Below the pieces are notes generated by a model. That model saw only the letters and a list, made by a program, of their open reading frames with translations, searched no databases and had not been told where the DNA came from. The position numbers and the translations under genes are program-made. Shown here in pieces: positions 31,084 through 42,373 of a stretch of DNA of 64,000 nt. Location of the stretch: assembly GCA_946902985.2 (NCBI GenBank), contig OX336388.2, positions 1,390,182,223 through 1,390,246,222 of the forward strand. Reading direction: 5' to 3'. Source of the stretch: Meconema thalassinum (lineage: Eukaryota > Arthropoda > Insecta > Orthoptera > Tettigoniidae). Each line of letters begins with the position of its first letter. Position 1 is the first letter of the stretch.

Positions 31084-33365
31084 GTTATGAAAGCCGCATG
31101 GGCTTTCATATTGCCGTGGTAGGATTTTTCGAGATCTCGGAAACTACGCGTCGCCCAGTGTTCAAACCTATACCAATCAAATCAGAGTCGAAAAAAAAAA
31201 TTCAAAAAAAAGTCTGTCTGTATGTACGTACGTACGTACGTATGTACGTATGTGCGTGACGTTTTTGCGTTTAGCAAAGTGCAGGTGGCAATTTTCAAGA
31301 TATCGAGCTGAAATTTGGTACGGTGAAAGAGTTGGGGCCTGTGACGAACCCTATTGTTGGGCGTTAAAATCGGTGCAGGGCCGGACCTTTTTTTGGGGCC
31401 CTGAATTTCATCCTATTTTTTGAATCGATATATCTCGGAAACGGTTGGTCGTATCGAAAATTGTTAAATGTATAGGTGTAAGATCTCCACGGTATGCAAC
31501 TTTTTTACTCCAAACGATTTTTTGATATCTCTCACCGTTTTCTTTTTTTGGGGCCCTGAAAATGTCCATTGTGCGTGACATTTTTGCGTTTAGCTAAGTA
31601 CTGGTCGCCATTTTCAAGATATTAAGCTGAAATTTGGTACGGTGATAGAGTTAGTGACTGTGACGGATCCTATTGTTGGGCGTTAAAATCGGTGCAGGGA
31701 CGGATCTTTTTTGGGGGCCCTGAATTTCAAACTTTTTTTTGGAATCGATATATCTCGTAAACGGTTGATCGTATCGAAAATTGTTAAATGTATAGGTGTA
31801 AGATCTCCGCAGTGTGCAACTTTTTTACTCAAAACGATTTTTTGATATCTCTCACCGTTTTCTTTTTTTGGGGCCCTGAAGTTGTGCGTATGTGCGTGAC
31901 GTTTTTGCGTTTAGCAAAGTACAGGTCGCAATTTTCAAGATATCAAGCTGAAATTTGGAACGGTAACAGAGCTAGAACCTATGAGGAACCCTATTTTTCG
32001 GCGTTAAAATCGGTGCAGGGCCGGATCTTTTTGGGGGGCCCTGAATTTCAAACTTTTTTTTGGAATCGATATATCTCGTAAACGGTTGATCGTATCGAAA
32101 ATTGTTAAATGTACAGGTGTAAGATCTCCGCGGTATGCAACTTTTTTACTCAAAACTATGTTTGGATATCTCTCACCGTTTTCTTTTTTTGGGGCCCTGA
32201 AAATGTCCATTGTGTGTGACATTTTTGCGTTTAGCGAAGTATTGGTCGCAATTTTCAAGATATTAAGCTGAAATTTGGTACGGTGAAAGAGTTAGTGACT
32301 GTGACGAATCCTATAGTTGGGGGTTAAAATCGGTGCAGGGCCGGATCTTTTTTGGGGCCCTGATTTTCAAACTTTTTTTTTTGGAATCGATATATCTCGG
32401 AAACGGTTGATCGTATCGAAAAATGTTAAATGTATAGGTGTAAGATCTCCGCGGTATGCAACTTTTTTACTCAAAACGATTTTTTGATATCTCTCACCGT
32501 TTCCTTTTTTTGGCTCCCTGAAAATGTCCATAGTGCGTGACATTTTTGCGTTTAGCTAAGTACTGGTCGCAATTTTCAAGATATTATGCTGAAATTTGGT
32601 ACGGTGAAGGAGTTAGTGACTGCGACGAATCCTATTGTTGGGCGTTAAAATCGGTGCAGGGCCGGATCTTTTTTGGGGACCCTGAATTTCAAACTTATTT
32701 TTGGAATCGATATATCTCGGAAACGGTTGGTCGTATCGAAAAATGTTAAAGTACAGGTGTAAGATCTCTGCGATATGCAACTTTTTTACTAAAAACGATT
32801 TTTTGATATCTCTCACCGTTTTCTATTTTTTGGGCCCTGAAAATGTCCATTGTGCGTGACATTTTTGGGTTTAGGGAAGTACAGGTCGCAATTTTCAAGA
32901 TATCGAGCTGAAATTTGGAGCTGTGAAAGAGTTGGACCCTGTGAGGAAACCAGTTGTCGGGCGTTAAAAACGGCGCAGGGCCGGATCTTTTTGGGGGGCC
33001 CAGAATTTCAAACTTTTTTTTTTTAATCGATATATCTTGGAAACGGTTGGTCGCATCGAAAAACGTTAAATGTACAGGTGTAAGATCTCCGCGGTATGCA
33101 TCTTTTTTACTCATAACGATTTTTTTTATATCTCTCACCGTTTTCTTATTTTGGGGCCCTGAAGATGTTATTAAATGTTTTTGGTTTTTGAAAGAAAAAT
33201 GGGGCCCAAATGTATATAATAATAGGTAAAAATTTAAACGATGGTCTAATTGAATTCTACGGAAAATTATGTATAATAACCCGTTTTCACCTTTTCAATA
33301 AGTTAAATAATGTATTTACAGCTGTAATATACTTTCCATTTCCCAGGACGTCCGGCTTTCATAAC
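31084..33365. mobile_element. Inverted-repeat-bounded segment carrying a 320-bp tandem array
   Basis: GTTATGAAAGCCG (31084-31096) is the exact reverse complement of CGGCTTTCATAAC (33353-33365). Between them lie a GTAC/CGTA simple repeat (about 31215-31250) and six tandem units. I cannot see a clean target duplication or a transposase. It may be a non-autonomous DNA element that amplified an internal unit, or a satellite array flanked by chance inverted repeats. Confidence 0.4.
31250..33168 (+). repeat. Six ~320-bp tandem repeat units
   Basis: The motif GCGTGACATTTTTGCGTTTAG recurs at about 31252, 31572, 31892, 32212, 32533 and 32852 (spacings 319-321). Each unit also has ATATCTCGGAAACGG, GTAAGATCTCC, a GGGCCCTGAA block after a T run, and GATATCTCTCACCG. 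Units differ by scattered substitutions. Short ORFs occur on both strands, but 320 is not a multiple of three, so no single frame persists and I do not call them genes. Confidence 0.85.
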
Positions 33366-33639
33366 CACGTGATGGTGTCAGCATTGCCTAGAATAACATT
33401 TTATAATTTTCCTACATTACCACACAATCGGGCCAAAGGCCCGAAATGCTAGGCATCAGGCCTTGCCGCCAACGAAGTTGTTGTTTGAGATTATTACACC
33501 TCTTGCTGGCCCCTTGCTGCTGCGCCACTGTCTCATCAAAAGCAGGTCGTGCTGCGGGGACTCCTACTTGTTCTACTTCGCGCCATCCTTACCTAAAACA
33601 AAAAATTTTTAATCCGTCTTAATAATAATAGGCCTAAAA

Positions 33640-34035
33640 TAATAATAGTTGTTGATTCTTTAGGGACTTTGTGGTCACGTACCCCCTCCCCCCTTTGTGC
33701 TTGGGGGTGTTTAGAATTTGTCTGATAAACTGTGTCATTGCGATGTCTGTAGTAGTGTGTGTGTTTGGAATTGAGGTAGGATTTGGGTAGGAAGCGGCCG
33801 TCCGTAAGGTACCATCCTGGCATTTGCCTGGAGAAGTGGGAAACCACGGAAAACCACTTCCAGGATAGCTGAGGTAGGAATCCAACGCGTCTCTTATCAG
33901 TTTTGCCTCACGAGGCTGAGTGAACACCGTTCCAACCCTCAGACCAGAATTAAATTTCTTGGCAGATCTGGGAATCGAACCCGGACCTCCGCGATGATAG
34001 CCAAGAATGAGACGGATATAATAATAATAATAATG
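33640..34035 (-). mobile_element. tRNA-derived SINE
   Basis: On the minus strand there is a pol III box-B/T-arm sequence (GGAGGTCCGGGTTCGATTCCC). A core follows (GAGGGTTGGAACGG, CTCAGCCTCGTGAGG), then GGTTTTCCGTGGTTTCCCAC and AAATGCCAGGATGGTACCTT. Both sides carry TAA microsatellites, which may be tail and target. The same core occurs in the SINE at 38370-38649, and the AAATGCCAGGATGGTACC segment recurs at about 54240 and about 63805. The box-A part is weak. Confidence 0.65.
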
Positions 34036-34065
34036 GCCAACCTGCCAATAAAATAAACGGCCATC

Positions 34066-34180
34066 CAATTTTTCGCTTCCGTTACCGTCCTCATGATCAA
34101 TATCATCGTCAGTATCAGAGTCTTCGGATCTTGTTTCAACTTTGTCTTCAGAATCAGAGTCACAAATTCCTTTGAAATTA
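34066..34180 (-). other. Acidic D/E/S-rich coding fragment (unrecognised)
   Basis: One minus-strand frame reads as a dense run of D, E and S (CDSDSEDKVETRSEDSD, then DDDIDHEDGNG) before entering a TAA microsatellite and the SINE. Such acidic N-termini are known in several transposases and chromatin proteins. The fragment is too short to assign and may be chance. Confidence 0.2.
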
Positions 34181-34635
34181 CTGAATCATGAACTAACTAT
34201 TCGTTATCTTTCCGCAGAAGGCGACACGCTTCATCTGCATCCTTAGGTTTTTGTAAGGCTCAATCTCTTTACTGATATTCACTAAAGCAACGTACCAAGC
34301 CAAATAATCGGTAAAACAGCACACCTGCAACTCACTGACAGAATGTTATATCATTGGGCGCGCTGGTACTATCAATCCCACACTGACAAAATGTTACACA
34401 CAACTCCAGGAAAATGCTTACTAAGGTATGGTGTGATATGTCTCGAGACGATAAGATAACTTGAACTGTTGGCTTGATATTAAAACTAAAAAGAACCATG
34501 GAGCTATGTGAGCAATGCGCGACTAACGGAAGGTTTTAAAATATCGTTCTACATGGGGACTGCTAATATTAATAACTTTTCACAGTGTTATTCATAAGTC
34601 TAAACAAACAATTTGTTGTAATCAGCGTAACCGCA

Positions 34636-34660
34636 ACCTTCGTAAATAGGTTTACGAAGC
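34636..34660. repeat. Short perfect inverted repeat
   Basis: CTTCGTAAA and TTTACGAAG surround TAGG, a 9-bp stem with a 4-base loop. Function unknown. The surrounding 34180-35600 region has no supported gene. Confidence 0.5.
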
Positions 34661-35606
34661 CCAGCGCATATCCCATTTTTGAACAGCTGTGTAGCGTTGG
34701 GGATCTGCGCAGCTAGCGCTCGCCAAGCGGGGTGCGGTTGAACTCTCAGTGATAACACTATGTATTCTATTCGTCATGGTATCGTGCAGAGGGAAAACGA
34801 TAGACCCCTACTTTCACGCAGACGTGAGCCATAGACGAAACCTCAGGGCGGCCTAACTATGAGACGTTCATTCCTCTGCTAAGTATAATATTTGAGAGCC
34901 TTTTGAGCCAATTTATTTACCCTAATGATAGGATGTTAAATAATTAGATATTTTCCGTTCATCGCTATGACTCATTCTACACTTTGCCCGTAAAATAATA
35001 ACACGTGTAACCTTGAAGGCTTTTTGACAAGAGTGAGACAACCCTGGTCTGTAAGAGAGAGAGAGAAACAGGCGGCCATGATAGTTGAGGGCGGAGCCAG
35101 CCACCCCAATGTACGCACAGCGGGAGGGCAAGTGACTGCTGAACCTTTTTTATACTGGCACTGTGAAAGTGTAATGTAAAAACGTATGCCCTGAAATATT
35201 TAAATATTGATTGTTATTATTTCATAAATCAGTTGTATGCATTTAGAAGATGTATAAACCTCTAAGAATTGGCGAGATAGCATAAAAATTAGCCAAGTTA
35301 GAGTATTGTAACCTCTCAACTCCGCTAGACCCTGTTGGCACACTATTAAGAAGTGAAAACCCATATTAAATGATATTTTAAGCAGACGGGTAGCCCAGAA
35401 TCAGACTTGACACAATAGGGATGTAGCCGGAGAAAGTTCGCGCCAGATAGCGCTTGTGTAGTAGCGGGTAAGCGCAAGGCGATCGTCTTATATTTCTCCC
35501 AGTAAGCTGCGAGGAATGTATAGATTGTGACCGAGGTTTCTAAGCTAAAGTATATTATATCCTCTCTAATTTTGCTCCAAGACTATATTAATTAATATAA
35601 TATATT

Positions 35607-35923
35607 ATGGACGATTTTCAGCGTTTACGCGTTCAACAGCTGCAAAATGAGCTACGGACCAGAGGCGCTAAAACTAGCGGAAGGAAGGAAGAATTAATAC
35701 AGCGGTAATAACAAAATTCTAACACGCATTATTATTCAAATAATGAATAGGAGTCAGCATGCTTTCTCCTAAAGATTACAATTACTTGAGTATTGTAGGC
35801 CTATATTGATAAACAAATCTCCATAAGACTTAATTCATAAATAGAGATTTAAATATTCACTTGTTCCCCTTGCTTATAGACTTCGATTCATGTCTTTTTT
35901 TTAGGTTGATAGCTTACATGTAA
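35607..35923 (+). CDS. SAP-domain mini-gene candidate (two exons)
   Basis: ATG 35607 opens a 33-codon ORF matching the SAP motif, a helix-turn-helix of about 35 residues that binds AT-rich DNA/chromatin: LRVQQLQNELRTRG, a Gly turn, then KEELIQR. It stops at TAA 35708. The last codon overlaps a splice donor (GTAATA, GT at 35705). An acceptor (T-run TTAG, AG at 35903-35904) gives an in-frame junction that adds LIAYM and a stop, completing the usual ERL/QRL end of the SAP helix. This may be a first exon whose other exons lie elsewhere, or an exon of a transposon gene. The exon is seen directly; the splicing is inferred. Confidence 0.45.
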
Positions 35924-36059
35924 CTGTCATGGTGTTTCTACATTTGTATCGGGATAATCTAGGTTACTCGATACAGGTGAAGTTCCTCTGTGCGGTGAGG
36001 GGGACTAGTAGCTCCTTTCTTGTGATACTGTGTGGAACCATGTATGGTAACCAGGCATT

Positions 36060-36564
36060 ATACAAGGAGGAAGCGAAAACACCACCCACCCCGTGTGGGA
36101 ACGGGGGGGGGGGGGCGGCGTAATAATACCCCTAAGGTTACTAAGGGGCATCCATGGTCCCTCCGCATGGGTGAAACAGTGGTTTAGGTGAAGTGGGTGC
36201 TGGTGATTGAGGAGAAGGCTCACTGCGATGAGCTGGAACCAACACATCACTTTGCCCTACGTAGCCTGGACGAGCTGCGGGTTGGGAATGGGGCGAACCC
36301 AATCTAGGGGGGAAGCCAAGGCTGTGAACGCAGTCATGGTAATGCCAAGTGGTTACCACGTGAGTAGGCCTACTGAAGGCAGTACAAACCTGGCTTGATG
36401 ATACGGGCCAGGGGCGGATTGCTGGATGGACGACTGAGGGGCGTGGTTACTGCTAAGGAGAGCTTGAGTTGCGGGAGGACAATGTCTGGCTTTATGCCTC
36501 ATCACGGATGGTGAGAACGTCGCTCAGGACCCTAGAAGGGGCAAAAACCCTATTATTATGAGGT
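36060..36564 (+). mobile_element. Probable 5' UTR of the LINE
   Basis: A G/C-richer stretch with CCACCCACCCCGTGTGGG, a G run and GGCGGCGTAATAATACCCC leads into LINE ORF1. Its composition differs from the AT-rich flank before it. The exact 5' end is not determined. Confidence 0.4.
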
Positions 36565-37617
36565 ATGGACAATCAGAAAGAACCAACTTCAAACCCCACA
36601 TCAAAGGAAGCCATGGAAGCTCCAGCAGAGCAGATCCATGTGCAGACCGGAGATGAAAAAATGGAGACGGAAGTCCCAGAAGGACAGGCTGTCTCTAAAT
36701 CCAAAGAAGAAATGGAAAAGGCAACAGAAGCTACAGTAGAGCAGACTGCAGGACCAAGTAGCACAGGAGATTTCACCGAGAAAGACCTGAAGATATCTGC
36801 ATCAAAGATCAACAGGATGCGCATAGAAAATGAACCTCGCATGAGTGCATATTACAAAGAAAAGAAGAAAGCGAGGAAAGAAGCCAAGATAGCGACTGGA
36901 ACTTGGGTGGAGAAGAAGCTCAAGAACAGAGATCGGCAAAATGCTATGACCAAAAGACCACGGTCGGAGGACAGCACGCCACCAAGTTCGGCTGTAAAAC
37001 CACTCTCCAAGAAACAGAAGGAGGAAACAGTCATGTCCTTTTCGAAACGACTGACCTCATCTAAGGTATTAATAATACCTAAGACCTTTCCAGATGGCAA
37101 GCTCAAGGAGGAAGATATGACGGAACTGTCAACCGTCTTGATAGCGCAGATGAAGCCGCTGTCAGATGGTGTCTGCCAGGCTTCCTCGAGTCACCAAGGC
37201 TGGAAAATAGAGCAATGGTACTAATCTGTGCCAATCCAGAAACTAAAAGTTGGCTGGATCAGACAGTATCCAATTGTAACCCCTGGAAAGAAGGTGTTGA
37301 ACACTATCAAGGTCATCACCAAGTTCCCACCTCCTTTTGACAAGATGAAAGTGGAAGACGTTCTTGTCAGAATACACCAGCACGACACCAAAATTCTGAC
37401 GAAAGATTGGAGGGTGCTGAATGCATCAACAACTGACGAAACAGGAAGGACAGTCGTTATGGCCCTTGGTGAACGAGACTTTGAAGAGCTCAAGAAGAGA
37501 AGCCTGAAGGCTAAACTCGGACTTGGGCAAATCAGGTTTCAGGTCATCAAAGGAAAAACGAAACCCAATGTTAGCAAAGATGGTACTGAAAGTACTTCAG
37601 GCCAACCATCAACATAA
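36565..37617 (+). pseudogene. LINE ORF1 (Gag-like), frame-broken
   Basis: It starts at ATG 36565 with a Lys/Glu-rich N-terminus and a basic stretch (KEKKKARKEAKI, KKLKNRDRQN). The C-terminal domain resembles the ORF1 domain of insect LINEs (DUF4780-like): LICANPETKSWLDQTV is in one frame, then ITKFPPPFDKMKVEDVL, KDWRVLNAS and LGLGQIRFQVIKGK in another. The continuity shifts frame near 37170 and again near 37310. Such ORF1 proteins bind LINE RNA and act as chaperones. There is no zinc knuckle. ORF2 begins just downstream in a different frame with overlap. The element is decayed, or the base calls contain indels. Confidence 0.6.
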
Positions 37618-38369
37618 AGTAGCTGTGGCCAATTTCGCCAGAAAGTTCAAGTCCGAGGCTATTGACGTGGCACTTACTCAGGAACCATGCGTAGTCAAGG
37701 GCAAAGTAGCAGGACTGGCGGAATCTGGAGGTAAGCTAATGTGCGATACAATATCGGAAATGCCCAGAACGTGTCTTCTTGTGAGTAGGAAACTACAATG
37801 TCTTCTATTGCAGGAGCACTGTTCACGGGATTTGACTATGGCCAAGATAAAACTTGGAAATTGGGAAGGACCTAGAGAAATAATTATAGGTTATGCGTAC
37901 TTCCCATATGACTCAACTAATCTGCCTCCAACAGAAGAAGTTGAGAACTTAATTTGCAACGCAAAGAGGAAAGGAGAACATCTAGTCCTGGGAGTGGATG
38001 CAATTTAACATCACACGACATGGGGCAGTCCGAACTGCAATGCAAGAGGCGAGTCTTTACTAGAGTTTATCATGAGAACTGAGATCATGATAATAAACCT
38101 AGGAAATAAGCGTACATTCATAAATAAGAATCGTATGGAGGTAATAAGACATTACAATGAGCACTACCCATATTGCAAATTTCATTAAAGATTGGAAGGT
38201 GCTGGAGGAACCAACACTGGCAGACCACCATCATATCCAATTTGCAATAGATGCGAGACAAAGTAGAATCGAAATGTACAGAGACCCCAAAAGAACTAAC
38301 TGGGATGGATACAGAGAAATTCTGGGCCAGACTCATACCATGACAACTGTCCTCTCAGAGAAAAGAAGA
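37560..38369 (+). pseudogene. LINE ORF2, endonuclease part
   Basis: Remnant of an apurinic-type endonuclease. LQANHQHKVAVANFARKF and VALTQEP form the N-terminal catalytic region (usual form QxNxxxS…QEP). IIIGYAYFPYD lies in the middle, and LADHHHIQFAID corresponds to the C-terminal SDH motif. Stops and frame changes separate these pieces (for example after GVDAI at 38008). The enzyme nicks target DNA to prime reverse transcription. A SINE interrupts the ORF at 38370. Confidence 0.6.
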
Positions 38370-38649
38370 GTCAACCCCTGGCACTATACAGCCCGTGACG
38401 GGCTAAGGCCGACCAAGCGACCGCTGCCCATCCATTTGGCCTGCAGATATTGGGGTGACGCGTGATCAGCGCGTCGGGTCCCCTTGGTATTCGTGATCGG
38501 AGCGCTGTCTCACTGTCAGACAGCTACTCAATTGCCCTCACGAGGCTAAGTGCACCCCGTTCCAACCCTCACGTCAGTTTTAAAATCCCTAACGGAGCCG
38601 GGGCCTCCGGGTGAGAGGCAGGCGCGCTACCCCAACACCACGGGGCCGG
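38370..38649 (-). mobile_element. tRNA-derived SINE inserted in the LINE
   Basis: The 16-bp target duplication CTCAGAGAAAAGAAGA occurs at 38354-38369 and 38650-38665. Reading on the minus strand, the head has GTGGTGTTGGGGTAGCGCG (box-A-like), then CACCCGGAGGCCCCGG (box-B region). A core GAGGGTTGGAACGGGGTG and TTAGCCTCGTGAGGGCAA is shared with the SINE at 33640-34035. The insertion is 280 bp and there is no obvious poly-A tail. Removing it would rejoin the LINE sequence, so it post-dates the LINE. Confidence 0.8.
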
Positions 38650-39784
38650 CTCAGAGAAAAGAAGAACACCAAACACGTCAGGTGGTGGAACAACAACCTA
38701 GCCAAATTGAAAAAAAAAAGTTAGGGCTTTATATAACATATCTAGATATGGTATGTGGAATATATATCATAGGAAACTCACTGAGTATAACCTAGAAATA
38801 CGGAGAGCAAAGAGAAAATCTTGGAGACTGTTCTGTGAGAAAGTGGAAACACACACTGAAGCAGCAAGGCTTCAGAAGGTTCTCAAAGCAACTCACATAA
38901 ACCAAGTAGGAACACTGGAAAAATCCGATGGAACATTTACTCAGGGAGGGAGGGACACGCTAGAGATGCTGATGGCGTGTCATTTTCCTGAGGCTGAGGA
39001 GATGACAGAGGAAGAAGAGATTGGAACAGAGGCCAAACCTCGAAGAGCAGACTGGAACTGTGCCAAAAGACTAGTAAAACCCAATCAAGTGAGATGGGCA
39101 ATCGACACGTTTCCACCCATAAAGGCTCTGGGGCCAGATGAGATAGTTCCAATACTCCTTCAGGAAGGACGGGAGATACTCGTTGAGGCCTTGACGAACC
39201 TATTCAGAGCCAGTCTAGCTCTAGGGTACGTGCCGAAATCATGGTCCGAGGCTAAAGCGGTATTTATACCGAAGCCTGGTAGGGCGAGTTATGCTCAAGC
39301 CAAAGTCTACAGACCATTATGCTTAAATTCCTTCATGCTAAAAGCAATGGAGAAAATTATGGATAAATACATCCGAAGAACTGTGCAACTGAACTCAATG
39401 ATACATGAAAATCAGTTGGCATATAGACCAGGCAGATCCACTGAAGCAGCACTCCATCAATTGGTTTGCAAAATAGAGGAAAGCCTAGAATATAAAGAAA
39501 TAACACTGGAGGCATTTCTAGATATAGAAGGGGCCTTTAGTAATACAACCTATGACTCTATGATCAAAGCAGTAGAAGAGAGCAAGGTCAGCAAAACCGT
39601 CGTAAAATGGATTAAATCTATGTTGGACGGAAGAAGGATAAAAGCAACCCTGTTTGATGAGACGCTAACGGTTGGGGCCACTCGAGGCTGTGCTCAGGGA
39701 GGAGTGTTATCTCCTCTGCTGTGGAACCTTGTAGTGGACAAAATCATAGCCAGGCTCAACGAACAGGGTATGTATATGTCGTAG
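38650..39784 (+). pseudogene. LINE ORF2, reverse transcriptase part (truncated)
   Basis: The reading resumes after the SINE (KHVRWWNNNLAKLKK) and contains non-LTR RT motifs: WSEAKAVFIPKPG, YRPLCLNSFMLKAMEKIM, ENQLAYRPGRSTEAAL, motif A LDIEGAFSN with its catalytic Asp, and motif B RGCAQGGVLSPLLWNLV. It stops at 39784 just before the position where the YADD active site should appear. The active site, thumb and 3' end are missing. The motif set is typical of Jockey/LOA/R1-like LINEs; I do not assign the clade. A fold-back element follows 17 bases later. Confidence 0.8.
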
Positions 39785-39800
39785 TCAGATAGTGAAATCC

Positions 39801-39989
39801 GTCATTTCATAAAGATCCTAGGCACTTCATGAAAAGCCGGCATATGATGTAAAAAGAGATAGTTACACCATCTGACGCGTTTCTTCACGAAGTGACGGAG
39901 GCAGATGGTGTAAGAAATGATTTTACATTATCAGCCGAGGCACTTCATGAAGATCCGGTGTTTGTTGATTCGGCACTTCATGAAATGAC
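39801..39989. mobile_element. Fold-back (palindromic) element
   Basis: GTCATTTCAT (39801-39810) pairs with ATGAAATGAC (39980-39989). Further inside, GATGTAAAA pairs imperfectly with TTTTACATT, and ACACCATCTG pairs with CAGATGGTGT, around a CTTCACGAAG centre. CACTTCATGAA recurs three times. It has no ORF. It marks where the LINE is cut off, but no target duplication is visible. Confidence 0.5.
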
Positions 39990-39999
39990 TGACGCAATG

Positions 40000-40291
40000 A
40001 AGCCGTACATTAATTAATTTAATTGATCTATTCCAAGAAATAAATTAATGCTTGTTTATTAAGGTTTTTGAAATTAATTTTCACATAACAACCTAAATCT
40101 AATCGTGAAATACCAGCTACTCTTTACTCTCTATCCTTTTTTGCAGAAGTTTGTAATTTTATTTTTACAGTATTTTTTTTTCTAATCTGTAATGCATACT
40201 TTCATTTGTAGCTTTTGTTTTTGATCTTCAATTGTGTATCTTTTTTCTCTCTTTCCTACACTCATGCAATTTGTATTTTTGAACTTGATAT
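40000..40291. other. Non-coding AT-rich flank of element C
   Basis: No gene, tRNA or recognisable repeat is seen. The last four bases, ATAT (40288-40291), are the left target duplication of element C, repeated at 53182-53185. Confidence 0.6.
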
Positions 40292-41421
40292 TGAACCCTT
40301 TAGTATTGCAGTGTTTATAAGCAAGAATCTTGATCAAGGGGTCGCGCTCAGTTCATAGTGTGATGTTTACGTTCGCCAAACAACATGCTCTACTGAGGTA
40401 AGGGTCATAGGATTAAAACTATAATTAAGAAAGGAAGTGACAAGACGTAAAAAATAACATAATTTAATGACTATTAGTGCAAATAAAATGAAATTAGACA
40501 ACAACAATAATAAAATTCCTCCCTGAATCTTCCCATGACAGAAATATTTATAAAAAGTTAAGGAGTCAGACGGATCTCCCCCTTATAAAAAAATGTGGAT
40601 CCAAGTTCCACTAACTTGCATTGGATTTTATGTACGCGTAATGACTAACTACGATGAATGAGTACTTGGACGACTGTTCGTTTACATCGGGTAACAGCCA
40701 CGACGCTTACGAACAATCATCTTGTAAATCAACGTTTACGGATATGGGACACAACACTAAATAAACCCTTAAAAATTAATGCTGACACACAATCTAAAAT
40801 CTAATATTTACAGGAATCTCCCTCGAGACCCTCCTTCAATGCAATGACGCATCTGACAAATGAGCTGCCAACCCGGCCAATTGCTCAATACACAAACAAG
40901 GAAAACACAGCATCGCACGTGACTACACGGGTCACTAATACAGAACATAAACATGGAATGTAATCAACAACAACAAAAGCCTCACCGGCTGAGATTACTT
41001 TATATGAACAAAAATGCATGTTAAGCTAACGCTTCGGAGATTATAGTGATTCATAGGCAACTCCCATTTATTTAAACAATTTTTACCATTGATCAGTTCT
41101 TATTCTGGATTTCAAGTAATAATACGGAGCCAACAAGCACTCCCCTAATGACCTTGATGCAATCCTTTTCAGCCCGCCTTGTGAAACAACTTCCCCCTTC
41201 CTCAACTCTGGTCATCGTCCAGCCCCAGTGTGTAAAAATAACATGACCAACTGACCGTTATCTCGTAGAATCAACAGCAACAAATCTCAACCACATAAAC
41301 ATATGGTAAGACCTTAATCGATATAGCCACATATGTCCTCGCAAGGTAACCATATGGACTTGGCACCAAGCTGACAGAAATCAGTCTACGCTGAAATTCC
41401 CGCTTGTAATGACCAATAAAA

Positions 41422-41446
41422 TACACACACACACACACACACACAC
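41422..41446 (+). repeat. (CA)n microsatellite in LTR
   Basis: An AC run that is longer in the other LTR (51522-51559), a typical length-variable site. Confidence 0.9.
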
Positions 41447-41898
41447 TGCTGGGAATGACATAACATTTTTCACACAGGTCGGTTGAATCAGATCCTCACA
41501 ATCTATTTAAAAAAATATTAAAACCTACGAGAGAGCTGACTGCTCCTCGCCACAATTTACATTGCTCCAACGGCAATAAACTCACAAAATCTGATCAATA
41601 ATAAACATTACAAGATTAATTTACCCTCCAATCTACTGCATGATTATACTAATTCAGTCCTACTTCTGAAACACAATATATCTCCGAGAGACGCTTCTTA
41701 ATCGCACTACGTAAACATATGCGAACACGGTCGTCCACATAGCTACGTTAATTAAAACAAACAAACAAGAACTTACGACTGATAAAATATGTGCGAGCTG
41801 TTTCCATGCAAAAGGTGTGTCAGACAAAAACTAAATACACTACGTTAATCAACACAAGCAAGATATTTACAAACAAAATATGTCCCATATACCATAAG

Positions 41899-42373
41899 CA
41901 AGGAAGTGTTATACAGAAGCTACTATATCCCGATACTGACCTATGCTTCAGAAACGTGGACAATGAAGAAAAGAGACATAAGCAGAATACAGGCAGGTGA
42001 AATGAAGTTCCTGCGAAGTAGGATCGGAGTAACAAGAAAAGACAGGATGAGGAATGAAAAGGTCAGGGAAATGGTGAAAGAACAGCCCTTGCAAGGTAGG
42101 ATTGAGACATCAAGACTGAGGTGGTATGGACACTTAAAGAGAATGGATGAGAAGAAGATTCCCAAGAAGATACATGAGATGCAGATGCAGAAGAAACGAC
42201 CAAGGGGAAGACCAAGAGATAGATGGCTGAAAGGAGTGGAGGAATGTGTCAAGAAGAGAGGCGAGGACTGGACCAGAGTGACAGCGGAGAGGTGGTGGGA
42301 AGAAAGAACTAAGTGGCGAGGCTTATGTTCCAAACAGACCCAGCCTGGGGCTGGAAACTGTACAAGATGATTC
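41899..42373 (+). mobile_element. 5'-truncated LINE fragment inserted in LTR
   Basis: This is absent from the right LTR. TATACCATAAG is duplicated at 41888-41898 and 42374-42384. It encodes, in one open frame from the first base, the last ~157 residues of a LINE RT protein: YYIPILTYASETWTM, RLRWYGHLKRMDEKK, RPRGRPRDRWLKGVEE, ending at a stop near 42370. Almost nothing follows the stop, so the 3' UTR is very short. Truncation at the 5' end plus a target duplication is the signature of target-primed reverse transcription. The family differs from the LINE at 36060-39784. The open frame suggests a recent insertion. Confidence 0.85.

Noticed and set aside
31788..33229. Several 80-130 codon ORFs in the 320-bp array
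   Set aside because: The unit length is not a multiple of three; the frames are scattered on both strands and have no motif.
33425..33445. Hairpin CGGGCCAAAGGCCCG as a transcription terminator
   Set aside because: No gene ends here, the genome is eukaryotic, and there is no T-run rule to apply.
33920..34000. A genuine tRNA gene
   Set aside because: Only the T-arm/box B is convincing; the acceptor and D arms do not fold, and SINE body sequence follows.
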